Below, piece by piece: positions 24,600 through 36,445 of a stretch of 64,000 bases of DNA. The translations under genes and the position numbers were made by a program. The stretch covers positions 732,501-796,500 of the forward strand of contig JABELC010000001.1 of assembly GCA_028455995.1 (NCBI GenBank), given 5' to 3'. How positions within the stretch are numbered: position 1 is the first letter of the stretch; each line of letters begins with the position of its first letter. The notes under the pieces were generated by a model. It did not search any database. It saw only the letters and a program-made list of their open reading frames with translations, and was not told where the DNA came from. This DNA is from Scleromitrula shiraiana. Its lineage: Eukaryota > Ascomycota > Leotiomycetes > Helotiales > Sclerotiniaceae.

Positions 24600-26129
24600 A
24601 TGGGACGTTTTCGAAGTTTTCTCTCGGGTACGCGAGTAGACTCATCTCCGCCACCTTATTTTCTCAAAGTACGATCCTCGAAATTATTTATCCTTTCGAC
24701 TATCTGTCTAGCGGTGTTTACAGATATATTTTTATATGGAATAATCGTGCCTGTCATTCCATTCGCGCTTTCCTCGCGCGCAGGCGTACCTCAATCGTCC
24801 GTTCAGAGCTGGGTGTCTGTTCTTCTTGCAGTCTATGGCGCAGCACTTCTGGTGGGAAGTCCTTTATCGGGATGGTATGCGGATAATTCGTCATCGAGAC
24901 GCCTGCCATTATTGATAGGGTTGATTGCTCTGTCGGCTGCAACGGTTATGCTGTGTCTGGCAAGATCAGTGGCTTTGCTGATTGTGGGACGAATATTACA
25001 AGGGTTTAGTGCAGCCATCGTATGGACTGTGGGACAAGCATTGCTCGTGGATACCGTGGGACAGGCTGAAATCGGAGAAATCCTGGGGTATGTGAGCTTG
25101 AGTATGACTTTGGGAACTCTAATGGCACCCTTGCTAGGAGGTGTAGTCTACGATAAAGCTGGATACTACTCAGTGTTCTATATGGCATTTGGATTGTTAG
25201 TATTGGACATTCTCCTTCGTTTTATTTTGATCGAGAAGAAGATTGCTCAACAATGGTTGGATGATGAAGTGACAAACCCTGAACATCCAAATCCAAATAC
25301 CACTTCAGGTTCAGATGGAGGTACAGAGAATGCAGAAGAGCGAAAGATTGAACAAGGCCAGGTCACAGGGGATACTACTGGGACCCCGCATGTACCTGTT
25401 GCTCTCAAAGCGCAGAGTAACTGGCCTCCGATCTTCACTCTTCTAAAATCTAAGCGCTTAGTTGCTGCTCTCTGGGGTTGTACCGTTCAAGGAAGCCTTC
25501 TGGTTTCATTTGACAGCGTCATTCCACTTTTTGTTCAAGAAACATTTCATTGGAACTCAGTAGGTGCAGGCTTAACCTTCCTCGCCATCATGATCCCCAG
25601 TCTTACAGCCCCAGCAGTCGGCTGGTTATCAGATCGATTTGGACCCCGTTGGCTTTGCGTATCAGGATTTATCCTCGCAATCCCATTCTGGGTTCTACTC
25701 CGTCTCGTTACTCATGACTCATTAGCCCAGAAAGTTCTGCTTTGTGCCTTATTAGCCCTCATTGGCGTTTCTTTGACATTGGTCATGCCTCCATTAATGG
25801 CCGAGATTACCTATATTGTCGAGGCCAAGGAAAAACAAAGTCCGGGACGTTTTGGGAAGAATGGTGCGTATGCGCAAGCCTACGGATTGTTCATTACAGC
25901 CTTTGCGGCTGGAACCCTTATAGGTCCTGTTTGGTCAGGGTATGTGAGGGATGCTGCTGGTTGGGGGACAATGGCATGGTCTTTGGGATTATTTAGTTTT
26001 ACTGGAGCTATACCATGTTTGATCTATACAGGAGGTCTAATCACGGAAACTAATGCCAAAACAGCTGCACAGCGGGCTGTCGATGCTCCTCCTGCTGCAG
26101 AATCAAGAGAAGAGGGGGTTACAGTGTAG
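24600..26129 (+). CDS. MFS transporter, DHA1-type drug:H+ antiporter-like
   Basis: Single-exon 12-segment transporter of 509 residues, probably in the plasma or vacuolar membrane and acting as a proton-coupled exporter. It starts with MGRFRSF; the longer open frame begins upstream at a GTG, so ATG 24600 is chosen. The first membrane segment is FILSTICLAVFTDIFLYGII. Motif A in the first half is GSPLSGWYADNSSSRRLPLL, and an equivalent GWLSDRFGPRW lies in the second half. A motif-C-like stretch lies in segment 5 (LGTLMAPLLGGVVYD). A central loop of about 50 residues is rich in Glu, Gly and Thr. The arrangement resembles fungal TetA/VMAT-like DHA1 members. It lies divergently from the inactivated amidase. 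The substrate is unknown. Confidence 0.9.
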   Translation: MGRFRSFLSGTRVDSSPPPYFLKVRSSKLFILSTICLAVFTDIFLYGIIVPVIPFALSSRAGVPQSSVQSWVSVLLAVYGAALLVGSPLSGWYADNSSSRRLPLLIGLIALSAATVMLCLARSVALLIVGRILQGFSAAIVWTVGQALLVDTVGQAEIGEILGYVSLSMTLGTLMAPLLGGVVYDKAGYYSVFYMAFGLLVLDILLRFILIEKKIAQQWLDDEVTNPEHPNPNTTSGSDGGTENAEERKIEQGQVTGDTTGTPHVPVALKAQSNWPPIFTLLKSKRLVAALWGCTVQGSLLVSFDSVIPLFVQETFHWNSVGAGLTFLAIMIPSLTAPAVGWLSDRFGPRWLCVSGFILAIPFWVLLRLVTHDSLAQKVLLCALLALIGVSLTLVMPPLMAEITYIVEAKEKQSPGRFGKNGAYAQAYGLFITAFAAGTLIGPVWSGYVRDAAGWGTMAWSLGLFSFTGAIPCLIYTGGLITETNAKTAAQRAVDAPPAAESREEGVTV

Positions 26130-27606
26130 TAGTAATTGTAATATATCTGCGAGCGTCGGTGTTGGCAGGCATGTAGAATTCGCTCCGCTCTCGGCACATA
26201 TTTGTAACATTTTGTATACGCATAGCACATAGAACAGTTATCTCTACTATCATTCATCAGGTAAATGACCATAATTTTCAAATATTTAGATCTAATTCAA
26301 ACAAATAGTTCTAATCCAAACCTCTACAATTGAAAGTTGTAACTATCCACAACAAACTCAGATGAGATAGCAAGAAAAAGCTAACACCAATTTGAACAAT
26401 AAGGATGGAAGCTGCAGGAGACATTATTGATAGTCTTAACAAACAACAAGTGGAGTAATGGGTTTAGATTGATGCGGCTCTTAATCAATTACACCGCCTC
26501 CTCAACATGTTATTTTGAGCCGCACGATTTATTGTGCTGTACTTGAATGGTTTCAGTCCTGTAATCATCTAATTGGCTGAGAATGCCGAGATGGTTTACA
26601 TGAGGCTGAAAACAGGAGCACAGATAGAGTTTTTCCGAAATTATTTAACACCAGACCGGAATTGTCATCAGAATGGATCTTAGATATTATCCATATTCGA
26701 TCTTTCAACCTCATGTATATTATATGCCAGGGGAAAATCTAGGCAATCTCTCGTGAATCGAGTTGCCTAACTTGCCTCGTCGGTTACCTCCTATGATAGA
26801 TAAGATTGCAATATGCCGGTACATACCAACGCACCGCACCTATTACACATGCTGTACCTGCTATCTATGGCACATGGACATAACATGGGTCTCGAATGAA
26901 ACATCGGCCAAATGACCTATTCTATAAAGTTTGTCCGGATTTGCAGCAAAATTCTCCATTTATGATAATCTGGTTTTGAGTCGGAATCTGCAGCTTTTTA
27001 GTTTGAACTATTCATGCTATGGACTGAAAGATCTAAAGTTGGGGGGAATAATATAAGAGCCTCAAAATATGAGCGGGGCTTGTTATTGTGTTCAGTTCAG
27101 GTTCCGGACCGGAATTGGTATTGGTAAGGATTGGTAAGGGAGTGATAGCCTCATTCAGATGCTACCCAATCATTACCCCTTCCCTTGTACGTAACTACCT
27201 CACAAATATTTGCGCGACTTTTATCTTATATTGAGGCTCTATACTACCTCGTACCCATAATTTAATCATTTCATGGGTCTCGGATAGTATATGCAATCGT
27301 ATATGTTTCTCGAAATAATGACAGCATTAGCTTACATTCTTCCTCGTGCAAGCTGCGAGCTTTATGCCTTTAATTTGAGCCTCTTGGAGGGGTTATAAGT
27401 CCATCATCATGCAGCCTTATAGTTACTCGGTCCGGTTCAAATTCTCCTGCTTCAATCTAATCTGCTTTGTTATCTATTCCATTCGATTTCTTTTATCTAT
27501 TGTTCACTGCAAAGTTTGTAACATTATTCCATCCATACAAACCAATGCTAATCTTATGTTTGGTAGAGCTCATCATTATTACCACAGCAAAAGTATTTAA
27601 TGTTCA
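26130..27606. other. Intergenic, no gene seen
   Basis: About 1.5 kb without coding potential. It contains a perfect 13-nt palindrome at 27102-27114 and should include the promoter of the F-box gene. Nothing else stands out. Confidence 0.55.
27102..27114. promoter_or_regulatory. TTCCGGACCGGAA palindrome, possible zinc-cluster site
   Basis: Perfect inverted repeat TTCCGG-A-CCGGAA about 490 nt upstream of the F-box start. CGG/CCG half sites are the usual targets of Zn(II)2Cys6 factors, but the 1-nt spacing and single copy make this only a candidate. Confidence 0.25.
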
Positions 27607-29841
27607 ATGTTCGATTTGATTTCTCTTCCATATGAAGTTTTATCCAATATTGTAAGAAATATCAACTTCGAAGATGTCTTCAACTTAGGCCGGTCATGTC
27701 AGGCATTGAAGTTTTTGCTCACCGAGGAAAGTATATGCAAATCAATTATACAAGTAGGAACGCCCTCTGTGTCATGAGGTGATATCTCAATTCTTCAATT
27801 GATTGACACTATTTGCCAGACAAAATTGCCTTTTTCCAATGAAGCATTGTGGGCTAAGCATGCCAATGGACATAGTGCGTCAGCTCTCCGAAGAGCTGCA
27901 AAAAGGCGAGCAGCCTTCGCCACTGCTTCGCCATACTCTGTGACGATTATTGGTTTCGCTGATGCGTATCTTTATTGTAAAGGCGTCATATGCTATACTC
28001 TTGATGAGAGATTACGCATCTTGGATATCCATAATTCAGCACCCCAAGAAGTTGTTGTAAGCATACCAGCTATACTATATGAAGCCATATCAGATATCGC
28101 GCAGAATTCTAGAGGTTTGTTTCATGTCCTCTACTATTCAGATGACATAATCTCTTGTCTCTATAAATCATCTGGTCCTGAGGCAAATGCATGGCTTATT
28201 GCCTTTAACATAGAACTTTCAAATATCCTAGTTGTCAAAGAATTGGATGCTACAGATCGAATATTTGCCCGACATAATGGTCAATATCTCTATTACGGAA
28301 CCCATTCAGAGCTCGGTACCGACGGTTATAGAAAATGGGTGATTCATGGCTATGACTTCAGGCAACACAAGTGGTTTGATGAGAGAGTGCGTCTTCCAGA
28401 TATGGTGGGGTCTGAAATTGGATCGACAATATGTTTTGAGATTTATGATAACTATTTCTATGCTCTCTCGAACCAAACCTCATTTGAGGTTGAAGAGATA
28501 GACTGGACTTCGTTCTACCATTGTTTTCGATTCCCCGTTGCATCACCTTGTAAGGAGTTGGTGGAAAATACGGAAAATAGGAATATGTGGCGGCGCCAAC
28601 ACCAAGAAGGCCCTATTGATGACCGATGGACTAATCTCCGACTTGACAAAGATGAGAGTACAGGCGATATCAGAATTGTTGAGTCCCGCAAGGAGTGGTA
28701 TCAAGGATCAAGCAGAAGTCAGCGAACGTATTATACCACTCCTATCGTATTCCCAGAATCTGTCTACGGTATGGACGAAGATTTTGAGTATTTCAATGAG
28801 TCCTCATTCTCATCTACGACGGCATTCTCAACCTCTTCAAGTTCTCAAAGCGAGTCCTCTACTTCAAGTGCAATGTCATGTACCCCTTCTGCAACTACCA
28901 TGGCAACTCAGCCCAGCACTTTGACCGACTATAATAATTATGTCAGCCAAGATGTCACGGGTCTTCCAGATGATCCAATTTTACGTCTCCTAAAGAAAGA
29001 TGACAAACCGCATCATATGCAGGCCCCATTAAGGCTTCCACAATACACCCATCGTGGCAATGATGGATCATCAAACTTAACATTTACTCTCACAAAATCT
29101 CCCATACGATACTATGACACTTCCTCATCAACATTTCTCGACTTGGTGGATGATCCCCTACCATCGGATTGGCAAGACAAACAACGTCTACGTCTTCGAG
29201 CTGGCTCCCGAACACTCGGCCCACCTCTCACCTACCCATCTAACCATCCATCTAAAGCCGGTCTCTTACGTGCGCCTCCATTCGATATTGAAGAAGCACT
29301 GCCTCTCATGTACAGAACATCAGAAGTAGCTTACTGGCCTCCATCTCCCCATACAGAAATGCCAAATGATGATGGCTTGGATGAGCTATACACATTATTA
29401 AACCCGCCTACACACCTTGGTAACGTGCAGGGAACAGCTGACGAGAGAAGCCTCGTCTATGTTACTGGTGGATATGGCAAACCGCAAGCAATTATTTGCG
29501 TAAGCTTTGATCCGGCAATTAGGTTAAAGGGATTGAGAAGATGGGGTGGTATGGATAGAAAGGGTGTGGGTGAAGGTCCACATATTGATGGAAGAGCAAC
29601 CGGTGCTGATTCTTCTGCTGAGATGAATATGGATATGAATGTGGATTCGAATAAGCAAACGGGTATTGATCCAAAAGGAAAGGGGAAGGAGAAGTGTGAA
29701 AATGCGACATCACCCATCACCCCAACATTGGTTCATGCACGAAATGCAAATACGCGGAAAATGTGGATGTGGAGGGAAAAACCAATGTATCAGGATATTG
29801 GTCTGGGCTTCTATTTCGGGAAGGACCGTTGTGTGGTGTGA
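27607..29841 (+). CDS. F-box domain protein
   Basis: Probable substrate-recognition subunit of an SCF ubiquitin ligase. Two exons, 27607-27753 and 27820-29841, with a 66-nt GT-AG intron in phase 0, give 722 residues. The F-box occupies residues 4-49 (LISLPYEVLSNIVRNINFED, then a Cys/Leu-rich second half ending SIIQ), so exon 1 is essentially the F-box. Residues 50-300 look like a beta-rich, propeller-like region with repeated aromatic positions, but I cannot name a repeat family. A Ser/Thr-rich linker follows (TSSSSQSESSTSSAMS), then a Pro-rich region. The final 150 residues include an Asn/Asp/Met-rich stretch and a conserved-looking end, GLGFYFGKDRCVV. The substrate is unknown. The start is the ATG that puts the F-box at the N-terminus. 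Confidence 0.82.
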
Positions 29842-31095
29842 GTGAGGGGTCGTCGTTTTATTTCTTATAATCTACTTGTTCTTTTATACTTCCATGCATT
29901 CATATACATACATATCATATCCATTAGCCAATGAAACAACATTTCACCAACTAATCAATGATTATCTAGCAAGTGCTTCCAAATCTCAAGCCATCTTACT
30001 TAAAGTGACTCGCGCATGGAGCGGCTTCCGAATCTAAAATGAGATGAACTGAGATAAGGTGAGATCAGGTGAGATGAGGGGTATATGCAAAACAATCAAC
30101 ACAATAGATACTTCATTACGTTTCATGACCCCGCGCACCATATCAATCGGGCGATGAAACAAAACCGGCATCGAGATTCGTGTGCATGCATACATACATA
30201 CATTCCATGGTATGGTTACAGAATAACTCCGCCTCATTGTATATGTATGCACGTATGATTAATATGCAGCCAAGTCTCATACATGATACATCTAGTACCT
30301 TAAATATAGAACCCTAACGCATACATACTGCAGCAACAGGTAAGGCAGATTTTACCTTTCTGGTACCTCCATTGCGTTAATCTTTTTTCTCTGGAATAGG
30401 ATGTATCATATGTGTTATTTGGTTAAACCTATCTGCCATAGAAATCGGGCGTTGAGGCTGCAGTAGCGTTTTTAGTTTTGCGCTACATGTGTACTTACAG
30501 ATAGATAGATACCGGTAGATATACACATGGCATTAATTAGGTAGGAATGATAAATGAGGGGTTTATTTGTTTATTAATATGCTATATTCGGACAGAATGA
30601 GAGGAAATGTATGTATGTATGTATGTTTGTATTCGTGTGTGAGAGATCGAAGTAAGTACTAGATCATCTAGAAGATGAAGGAACAGAACAGGGGGTGAGG
30701 AGATTAGCGAGGCTCTCCAATCAATCAGATTCATGTTGTATGATTGATGTCCGGAGAAGAGCCTCAACTCAACATACCATGCCATTCAACCCGTCTCAAT
30801 CTTAGCCTCCAATAATCACAACATAACAATCTAATATCATTCCAGCTGTGGAGTTTATCCATAGTAGCTAGCCAGCCTTATGTGCTAATAGACCAAACAT
30901 CTATCTACGATCCATTCATTCATTCACGTTGCAATATTTACTTTATATCATATCTCATATCTTCATTCTATACTACACCATATGATATAATCATGCCATA
31001 ACACACAATACATACATACATACATACAATAATACACTAACTACCACACAACAGCAACATCACCAACATCACCAACCGACAAATCTAACACTCTT

Positions 31096-31137
31096 TATCC
31101 ATCCATCCATCCATCCATCCACCCATCCACCCATCCA
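31096..31137. repeat. (ATCC)n microsatellite
   Basis: About ten ATCC units grading into ACCC variants, non-coding. Confidence 0.9.
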
Positions 31138-31213
31138 GAAAGCGGCTCAACTAAATCTCCCATCCCCCTCCCTCTCTTTCCCCTCGATTTACCATTTTCT
31201 CGTTCAGACTGTT

Positions 31214-31260
31214 TACATTACATTACATTGCATTACATTGCATGACATGACATGACATGT
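31214..31260. repeat. Pentanucleotide CATTA/CATGA repeat
   Basis: Tandem ACATT units change into ACATG units; a related array recurs about 100 nt downstream. Confidence 0.85.
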
Positions 31261-31999
31261 CAAGAGTACATACAACATGTATGAATGAAACAGGGCGTTT
31301 TCTTCATCATCATCATCTTCTTCTTCTTCATCTGGAATCTATTATTACATAATGTTATTCCATTCCATTACATTCCATTACATTACATTACATTACAAGT
31401 ACAACCGGGCATAGTTAATCACATATTTCCCCCCAATCATACCCGTGTGGATAGGTCAGGGTACTCAGTGAGATGTACATACATACGATACGGTATGTAT
31501 GTATGATGAATAGCTACCTCCCTACCTCCCTACCTCCCTACATGTATGTATCGGATATTCCGGGTGGATGTTATTTACCGAAAACCCCCCAACACCGATA
31601 TCGGATACTCATATATCGAAGCGACACCGGATACATAATCATACATCAAGGGAGTTATGTGATAATAAGAGTAAGTATAGTATTAGTTAGATGTGTAGAT
31701 AAGTACATGTATGCTAAGTGTCTAGCCCCCCGCCGCCGGCTATTCCGAACATTCATTCCTATTGTACTCCCATCCCCTCCCCTCCCCTCCTCAAATTCCC
31801 AAAATGGGTTTACTCCGTTTGTTGGCGATGGATGGTGCATACGTGTATGCATGAAGAATTGACATCGCGTGCGTTAATCATCTATACTCGAATGTAATGT
31901 CACAAGTACCACCCTGTCTGTTTGGTGATGATTCAAAAAGGTTTGGTGAAAGGTGTGAAGGTGTTTGTGCAAAGGTGCTGATTTCAAAGTTCTGTTCTT

Positions 32000-33432
32000 C
32001 TAATTGACTTTGACATAATTTCCTGGAAAATTGGTTAGCTCTGGAGATTAACAGGGAGATAGTAGGATAGAAAGGTAAGGGATTATGTACCAGGAAATTG
32101 TCCTTGTTTTCCATGAATCTTTCCAATCCACCATTCATTCTCATTACTCGTCCTCGTTACAATTTCAATAATATCTCCTGTGCTGAAACTTAGATCTCCT
32201 TCGGCTTGTGCCTCATAATCATATAAAGCGGTAGCTCTTTCCGCGGCCGGGACATTACTAAGTCTCAATGGTTTGGGCTTAGGGGGCGGAGGTGCTCCTT
32301 TCGCTTTTGCTGCAGCTCCCCATGAGCTGCCAGTCGAATTAGCTCGCGCCACGGTGGTGTCGTTGCTGGTAGGTGATAACATAGAAGAATATGGTGGTGG
32401 TGGTTTCTCCTGGTTATCAGTCGACGCGCGTCTATTATGAGAGAGAGCTGTAGAAGATGACGGTTTCCCTTCGATAGCAAGGCGATTTGAAGCTGCGCCG
32501 AGTGCGAGAGGTTTAGGCGGACGTTTTGCCCCAGTCGTTTTAAATTTCACGATTGAAAGTGCTTCCGCTTGTTCTCGGATATCCCCTCTTTTCGCTTCGA
32601 ACCCTTCTTCAACGTCAAGCAGGAGATTAAAGTATCCAATATCACACCCTTGCATCTTCTCATGAAGGGTGTAAAAAACATTCAGTTGCATGTAATAGAA
32701 GGATTGGAATAACGGCCGAATGAACTCTCTTTCTAGAGCAAAGAGTTTCGGCAGTTCGTCCTTCAAGAGATCATTGTAATAGTTGAACTCCTGAGTCGCT
32801 TGTTCGACGTCATTCTCCGCCTTATACATCGCCTTCTCATCTTTCAAACTCTTCTCCTTTTTGTCCTGCAGTTTCTTGAGTGTGGCTCGATGTCGATCAT
32901 AATCTAATTGTTTATGTTGACGCTTCAGGGCAGTTTTCCTGATGACCTTAATGACTTCTAATAATTCATCTGCAGGTCGGATAACTCTGGTTTCGATCAT
33001 CTCTAACTCGGGTTGTAATGTCGCTAATAGATCTTTGCAAATTGCTTCATATTCCTCACATGCCTTTATTCCCTCTGGATTTCCTTCTGGAACGAGAGAA
33101 TCCGGATCCGACATCCTTCCAGATATTGGTTTGTAAATTTCGGCACATGCTTTAGAGAATTCGATTTGATGATTCATCATGCCATTGATGGCTTCGAAGT
33201 ATTTTTTACTCTCATCGTGTAATTTCTTCGTCTCGGTCTCTAACTCTTGAAATCGTCGTTCCGCATCGATATAGACTGCATCTTTAGTATGTTCACCAAG
33301 ATTAAACTTGGCTTTGAACGTTTGAGGTGCCTTTATAACAATCAGTCAAATCTGCAACAAACCCCCGCCATCCCGCTGGAAGATCTGCATTCTTACTCTG
33401 ACCAAGGACTTCTGAAAGCCCTTGAAGGACAT
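32000..33432 (-). CDS. RVS167: BAR-SH3 protein, Rvs167/amphiphysin-like
   Basis: Amphiphysin-type membrane-curvature protein expected at endocytic sites on cortical actin patches, normally paired with an Rvs161-like BAR protein. Exons on the minus strand are 33432-33397, 33330-32091 and 32022-32000, giving 432 residues. The first exon codes only 12 residues (MSFKGFQKSLVR); exon 2 continues APQTFKAKFNLGEHTKDAVY, the canonical start of fungal Rvs167. The BAR domain runs to about residue 250 with long charged helices. A Pro/Ser/Ala-rich linker (KPPPPYSSML, PPPPKPKPLR) follows. The SH3 domain begins ALYDYEAQAEGDLSF and includes NEWWIGKIHGKQGQFPG; the last 23-nt exon supplies the closing NYVKVN strand. 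The missing last exon would remove the SH3 end, so the 68-nt intron matters. Confidence 0.94.
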
Positions 33433-33861
33433 CTCCCCGTTTCTGAATCAAATAAAATCAAAAAATTTGGTTTATCAAAGAATCGAGAAGTATTTGGTAT
33501 AAAATTCTTGTTGTAGATGTATGTACGGTTGTGTTTATGTTTTGATGAAGCCTAAAGAAAGGGTATCTTTCCTAGGATTTCAAGCGTAACTTTTTGTAGG
33601 ACGGGGGCAGACAATGACGAGGAGTGGCTTAGCAGATCAATGAATTGCCTGGTACAGTCAGTGCGTGCAGGATTTTCTTAATCCGTGGAAGCCGAATGAG
33701 GTATAAATAATAACGGTTGGGAGGATTTCGATGTTGATAAAAGTCGATTTACAATTAATTATATCTTCAATTTGTGATTTTTAAAGAAGACAAAGACTTG
33801 AAGCAACGAATGAAGTTATAAAGTAGAGTTCGCGAATGAAGAAAATACCGGTATTTGAATC

Positions 33862-33908
33862 AGCATCATCATTATCATCATTATCATCATCATCATCATC
33901 ATTATTAT
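33862..33908. repeat. (CAT)n microsatellite
   Basis: Imperfect CAT/TAT trinucleotide array in the divergent promoter region. Confidence 0.9.
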
Positions 33909-34210
33909 CCATGGATCGGATCGTTTGCATCACTTTTACATGGGATATTTCAACCAGACCAGCATGAAATTCAATGTTGGAAGCATAAAATTATGAACAA
34001 AATTTATGAAAGGATATATATTACTCAGCCACACTTAGTTACATAGAAAATAAAATAACCCTGGTGCTTTCATGACAAATTTCTCAAGGTTCGTATCGTC
34101 CCGAGGCAATCTCGCATAAGGTTCACTCACTCAAGATTCACTCAAGACTCACCAAATTATACTGTTGTTGCCTTATTTCCTGATCCGATATTCCGACCCC
34201 GCTGCTTTTA

Positions 34211-34256
34211 TTCTCTTCCCTTCTTCCCTTCCCTTCCCTTCCCTTCCCTTCTTTCT
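34211..34256 (+). repeat. (TTCCC)n pyrimidine tract upstream of NFS1
   Basis: Uninterrupted pyrimidine run of about 46 nt built from TTCCC pentamers, 253 nt before the NFS1 start codon. CT tracts near transcription starts are common in filamentous fungal promoters, so this may mark the NFS1 core promoter. Confidence 0.6.
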
Positions 34257-34440
34257 AATTCGCTTTTCTTTCACTTATCGGTGATTTGTTGAAATTGGAG
34301 AATCATTCACCGGAGTTATGACGGGATCGATATTTGTCACTAACGCTAAGTACAAAATAAGTTTAGTGTAACCTCTCTTCGTTAGAATTTCTAAAAGTTC
34401 CTCAAATATCAAAATCCTCCCACCTTCTTGAAGAAATCTT

Positions 34441-34536
34441 ATGAATTTTTCGTGGAATGGCTTTCCACTGTTAATATCATCAAATTTGCCATCACCATCA
34501 AAAGAAATATGTCGAGTTTGGCATCTACTTCATTAA
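34441..34536 (+). other. Upstream ORF overlapping the NFS1 start codon
   Basis: An ATG at 34441 opens a 31-codon frame in a different register that runs past the NFS1 ATG (34509) and stops at 34534-34536. If the transcript begins upstream of 34441, scanning ribosomes would meet this ATG first. The transcription start is not visible. Confidence 0.35.
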
Positions 34537-36312
34537 GGCAGGCATCGCGCTTGTGCTTAAAACAATCAATCAATTCAACTGGATTATTGAGAAGCTCCGC
34601 GGTAGCTCGGGTGGCGTCCGTATCAAATCAAAAAATATCGAGGAGGGGTTATGTATCAGAGACGAAAAAGGATAATGCTCAAGTGAACCTTGATACTGCG
34701 ATTCGATCAGAACAAAAAGCTTTCTTCGAAGAAACAGGAAAGAAGCCAGGAAATCAATCAGTTTCCGGGGTTGTCGAAAATGCAGATGCGATGATGAGTC
34801 CGATGGCCGGTAGGTTTTTATTTTTCTCCCACATCTAAAAGGAAGCTTCACTAACATTGTTCAAGGTGTGCTTAAGCAAGCCACGGTCATGGACGAAGGT
34901 CAAAGACCAATCTACTTAGATATGCAAGCTACGACACCATTAGATCCAAGAGTGTTGGACAAGATGTTACCTTTCTATACTGGACTATACGGCAATCCTC
35001 ATTCGAGAACTCACGCTTATGGTTGGGAAACCGACAAAGCCATTGAAACGTCTAGAGAGAACATTGCCAAACTCATCGGAGCTGATGCTAAGGAAATAAT
35101 ATTCACAAGCGGAGCTACCGAGAGTAATAATATGAGTATTAAAGGCGTTGCAAAGTTCTTTGCCAAATCAGGCGTGAAGAACCATATCATCACAACACAA
35201 ACAGAGCACAAATGTGTATTGGACAGTTGTAGGCATTTACAAGATGAGGGCTTTCAAGTTACCTATCTGCCAGTGCAGAAAAATGGTTTAATTGATATGG
35301 CTGAGCTTGAAGCTGCAATCCGACCTGAGACAGTTCTTGTCAGTATCATGGCTGTTAACAACGAGATTGGAGTCATTCAACCATTAGAAGAGATCGGTAA
35401 GCTATGTCGATCGAAAAAGGTATTCTTCCATAGCGATGGCGCACAAGCTGTTGGCAAGATTCCCTTGGATGTCAATGCCATGAATATTGATTTAATGTCA
35501 ATATCATCGCATAAGATTTATGGACCAAAGGGTATCGGCGCATGTTATGTTCGCAGACGACCTAGAGTTAGACTTCAAGCACTCATCAGTGGAGGTGGAC
35601 AAGAGAGAGGATTGAGAAGTGGTACCCTTGCACCAGCATTAGTAGTTGGTTTTGGCGAAGCTTGTCGCATTGCGCACGAGGATCTCAAGGTACGTTTTTA
35701 ATATTTCTCTTTTATTACTTTCTTTTTACATGATGACCTACTTTACATATGCATGGCTTTCCTAGTGACCTCCTTGCTTGCAAGTTGAGGATTCTTTGAC
35801 GATTCAAAGTACCCTGTCTGATTTTATTCCATAACTCTTCAATAATTTATTTTGTTCTCTCTTAGAAACAAATGCTAATTGTTTTACAGTATGACCATGA
35901 AAGGGTCAAGAAGCTCTCCGACCGACTTCTCAAAGGCCTTTTGGCGCTTGAGCACACTACTCAAAACGGAGACCCAAACAAATTCTACCCCGGATGCGTA
36001 AATGTATCTTTCGCTTATGTGGAGGGAGAATCACTCTTGATGGCTCTGAAGGATATCGCTCTATCATCAGGAAGTGCCTGCACTTCTGCATCTCTCGAAC
36101 CTAGTTACGTCCTACGTGCCCTTGGCAGCAGTGACGAAAGTGCACACAGCAGTATTAGATTCGGTATCGGTCGATTCACCACCGAATCCGAAATCGATTA
36201 CGTCCTCAAGGCCGTTAAGGAACGAGTAACATTCTTACGAGAACTTAGTCCTCTGTGGGAACTTGTACAGGAAGGTATTGCTTTGGATAGTATTGAATGG
36301 AGTCAGCATTAA
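34509..36312 (+). CDS. NFS1: Mitochondrial cysteine desulfurase
   Basis: PLP enzyme that takes sulfur from cysteine as a persulfide for iron-sulfur cluster assembly and tRNA thiolation. Exons 34509-34809, 34866-35689 and 35890-36312 give 515 residues. Residues 1 to about 48 are Arg/Ser-rich without acids ([18 protein letters not shown]), a mitochondrial presequence. The enzyme domain starts near [19 protein letters not shown]. The PLP-stacking His lies in [12 protein letters not shown], the Schiff-base Lys in [12 protein letters not shown], and the persulfide Cys in [14 protein letters not shown]. The C-terminus [18 protein letters not shown] is typical of eukaryotic NFS1. The start is the ATG giving the presequence; a longer in-frame extension lacks an ATG. 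The second intron (200 nt) is long for this window. All catalytic residues are present. Confidence 0.97.
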
Positions 36313-36430
36313 ATTGTCTGCTATGAAATGAACAAATAAGCAGTTGAATTTTGGGGTGCAAGGCAAGCATTGGCGTTTATTTAGGTTCGAGCAATCAATC
36401 ACTTTCAGCGGGATGGACTTATGGATGGAT

Positions 36431-36445
36431 GGGTGGGTGGGTGGG
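36431..36445 (+). other. G-quadruplex motif, (GGGT)n, in NFS1 3' region
   Basis: Four GGG tracts separated by single T residues, the tightest class of G-quadruplex motif, on the NFS1 sense strand about 120 nt after the stop codon. It would lie in the 3' UTR if the transcript extends that far. It sits within a GGAT/GGGT tetramer repeat. Confidence 0.7.

Larger units (their letters stand above)
29842..31999. other. Intergenic region dense in microsatellites
   Basis: No protein-like frame. It contains many short tandem arrays: ATGT/ATAC tetramers (around 30605-30630 and 31010-31028), ATCC tetramers (31096-31137), CATTA/CATGA pentamers (31214-31260 and again near 31360-31395), and CTACCTCC units (around 31510-31540). 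It probably holds the 3' ends of the two convergent flanking genes. Confidence 0.65.
33433..34508. other. Divergent intergenic region, Rvs167-like / NFS1
   Basis: Between two divergently transcribed genes. It holds a CAT-repeat (33862-33908) and a TTCCC pyrimidine tract (34211-34256), and no protein-like frame apart from a short upstream ORF that overlaps the NFS1 start. Confidence 0.6.
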
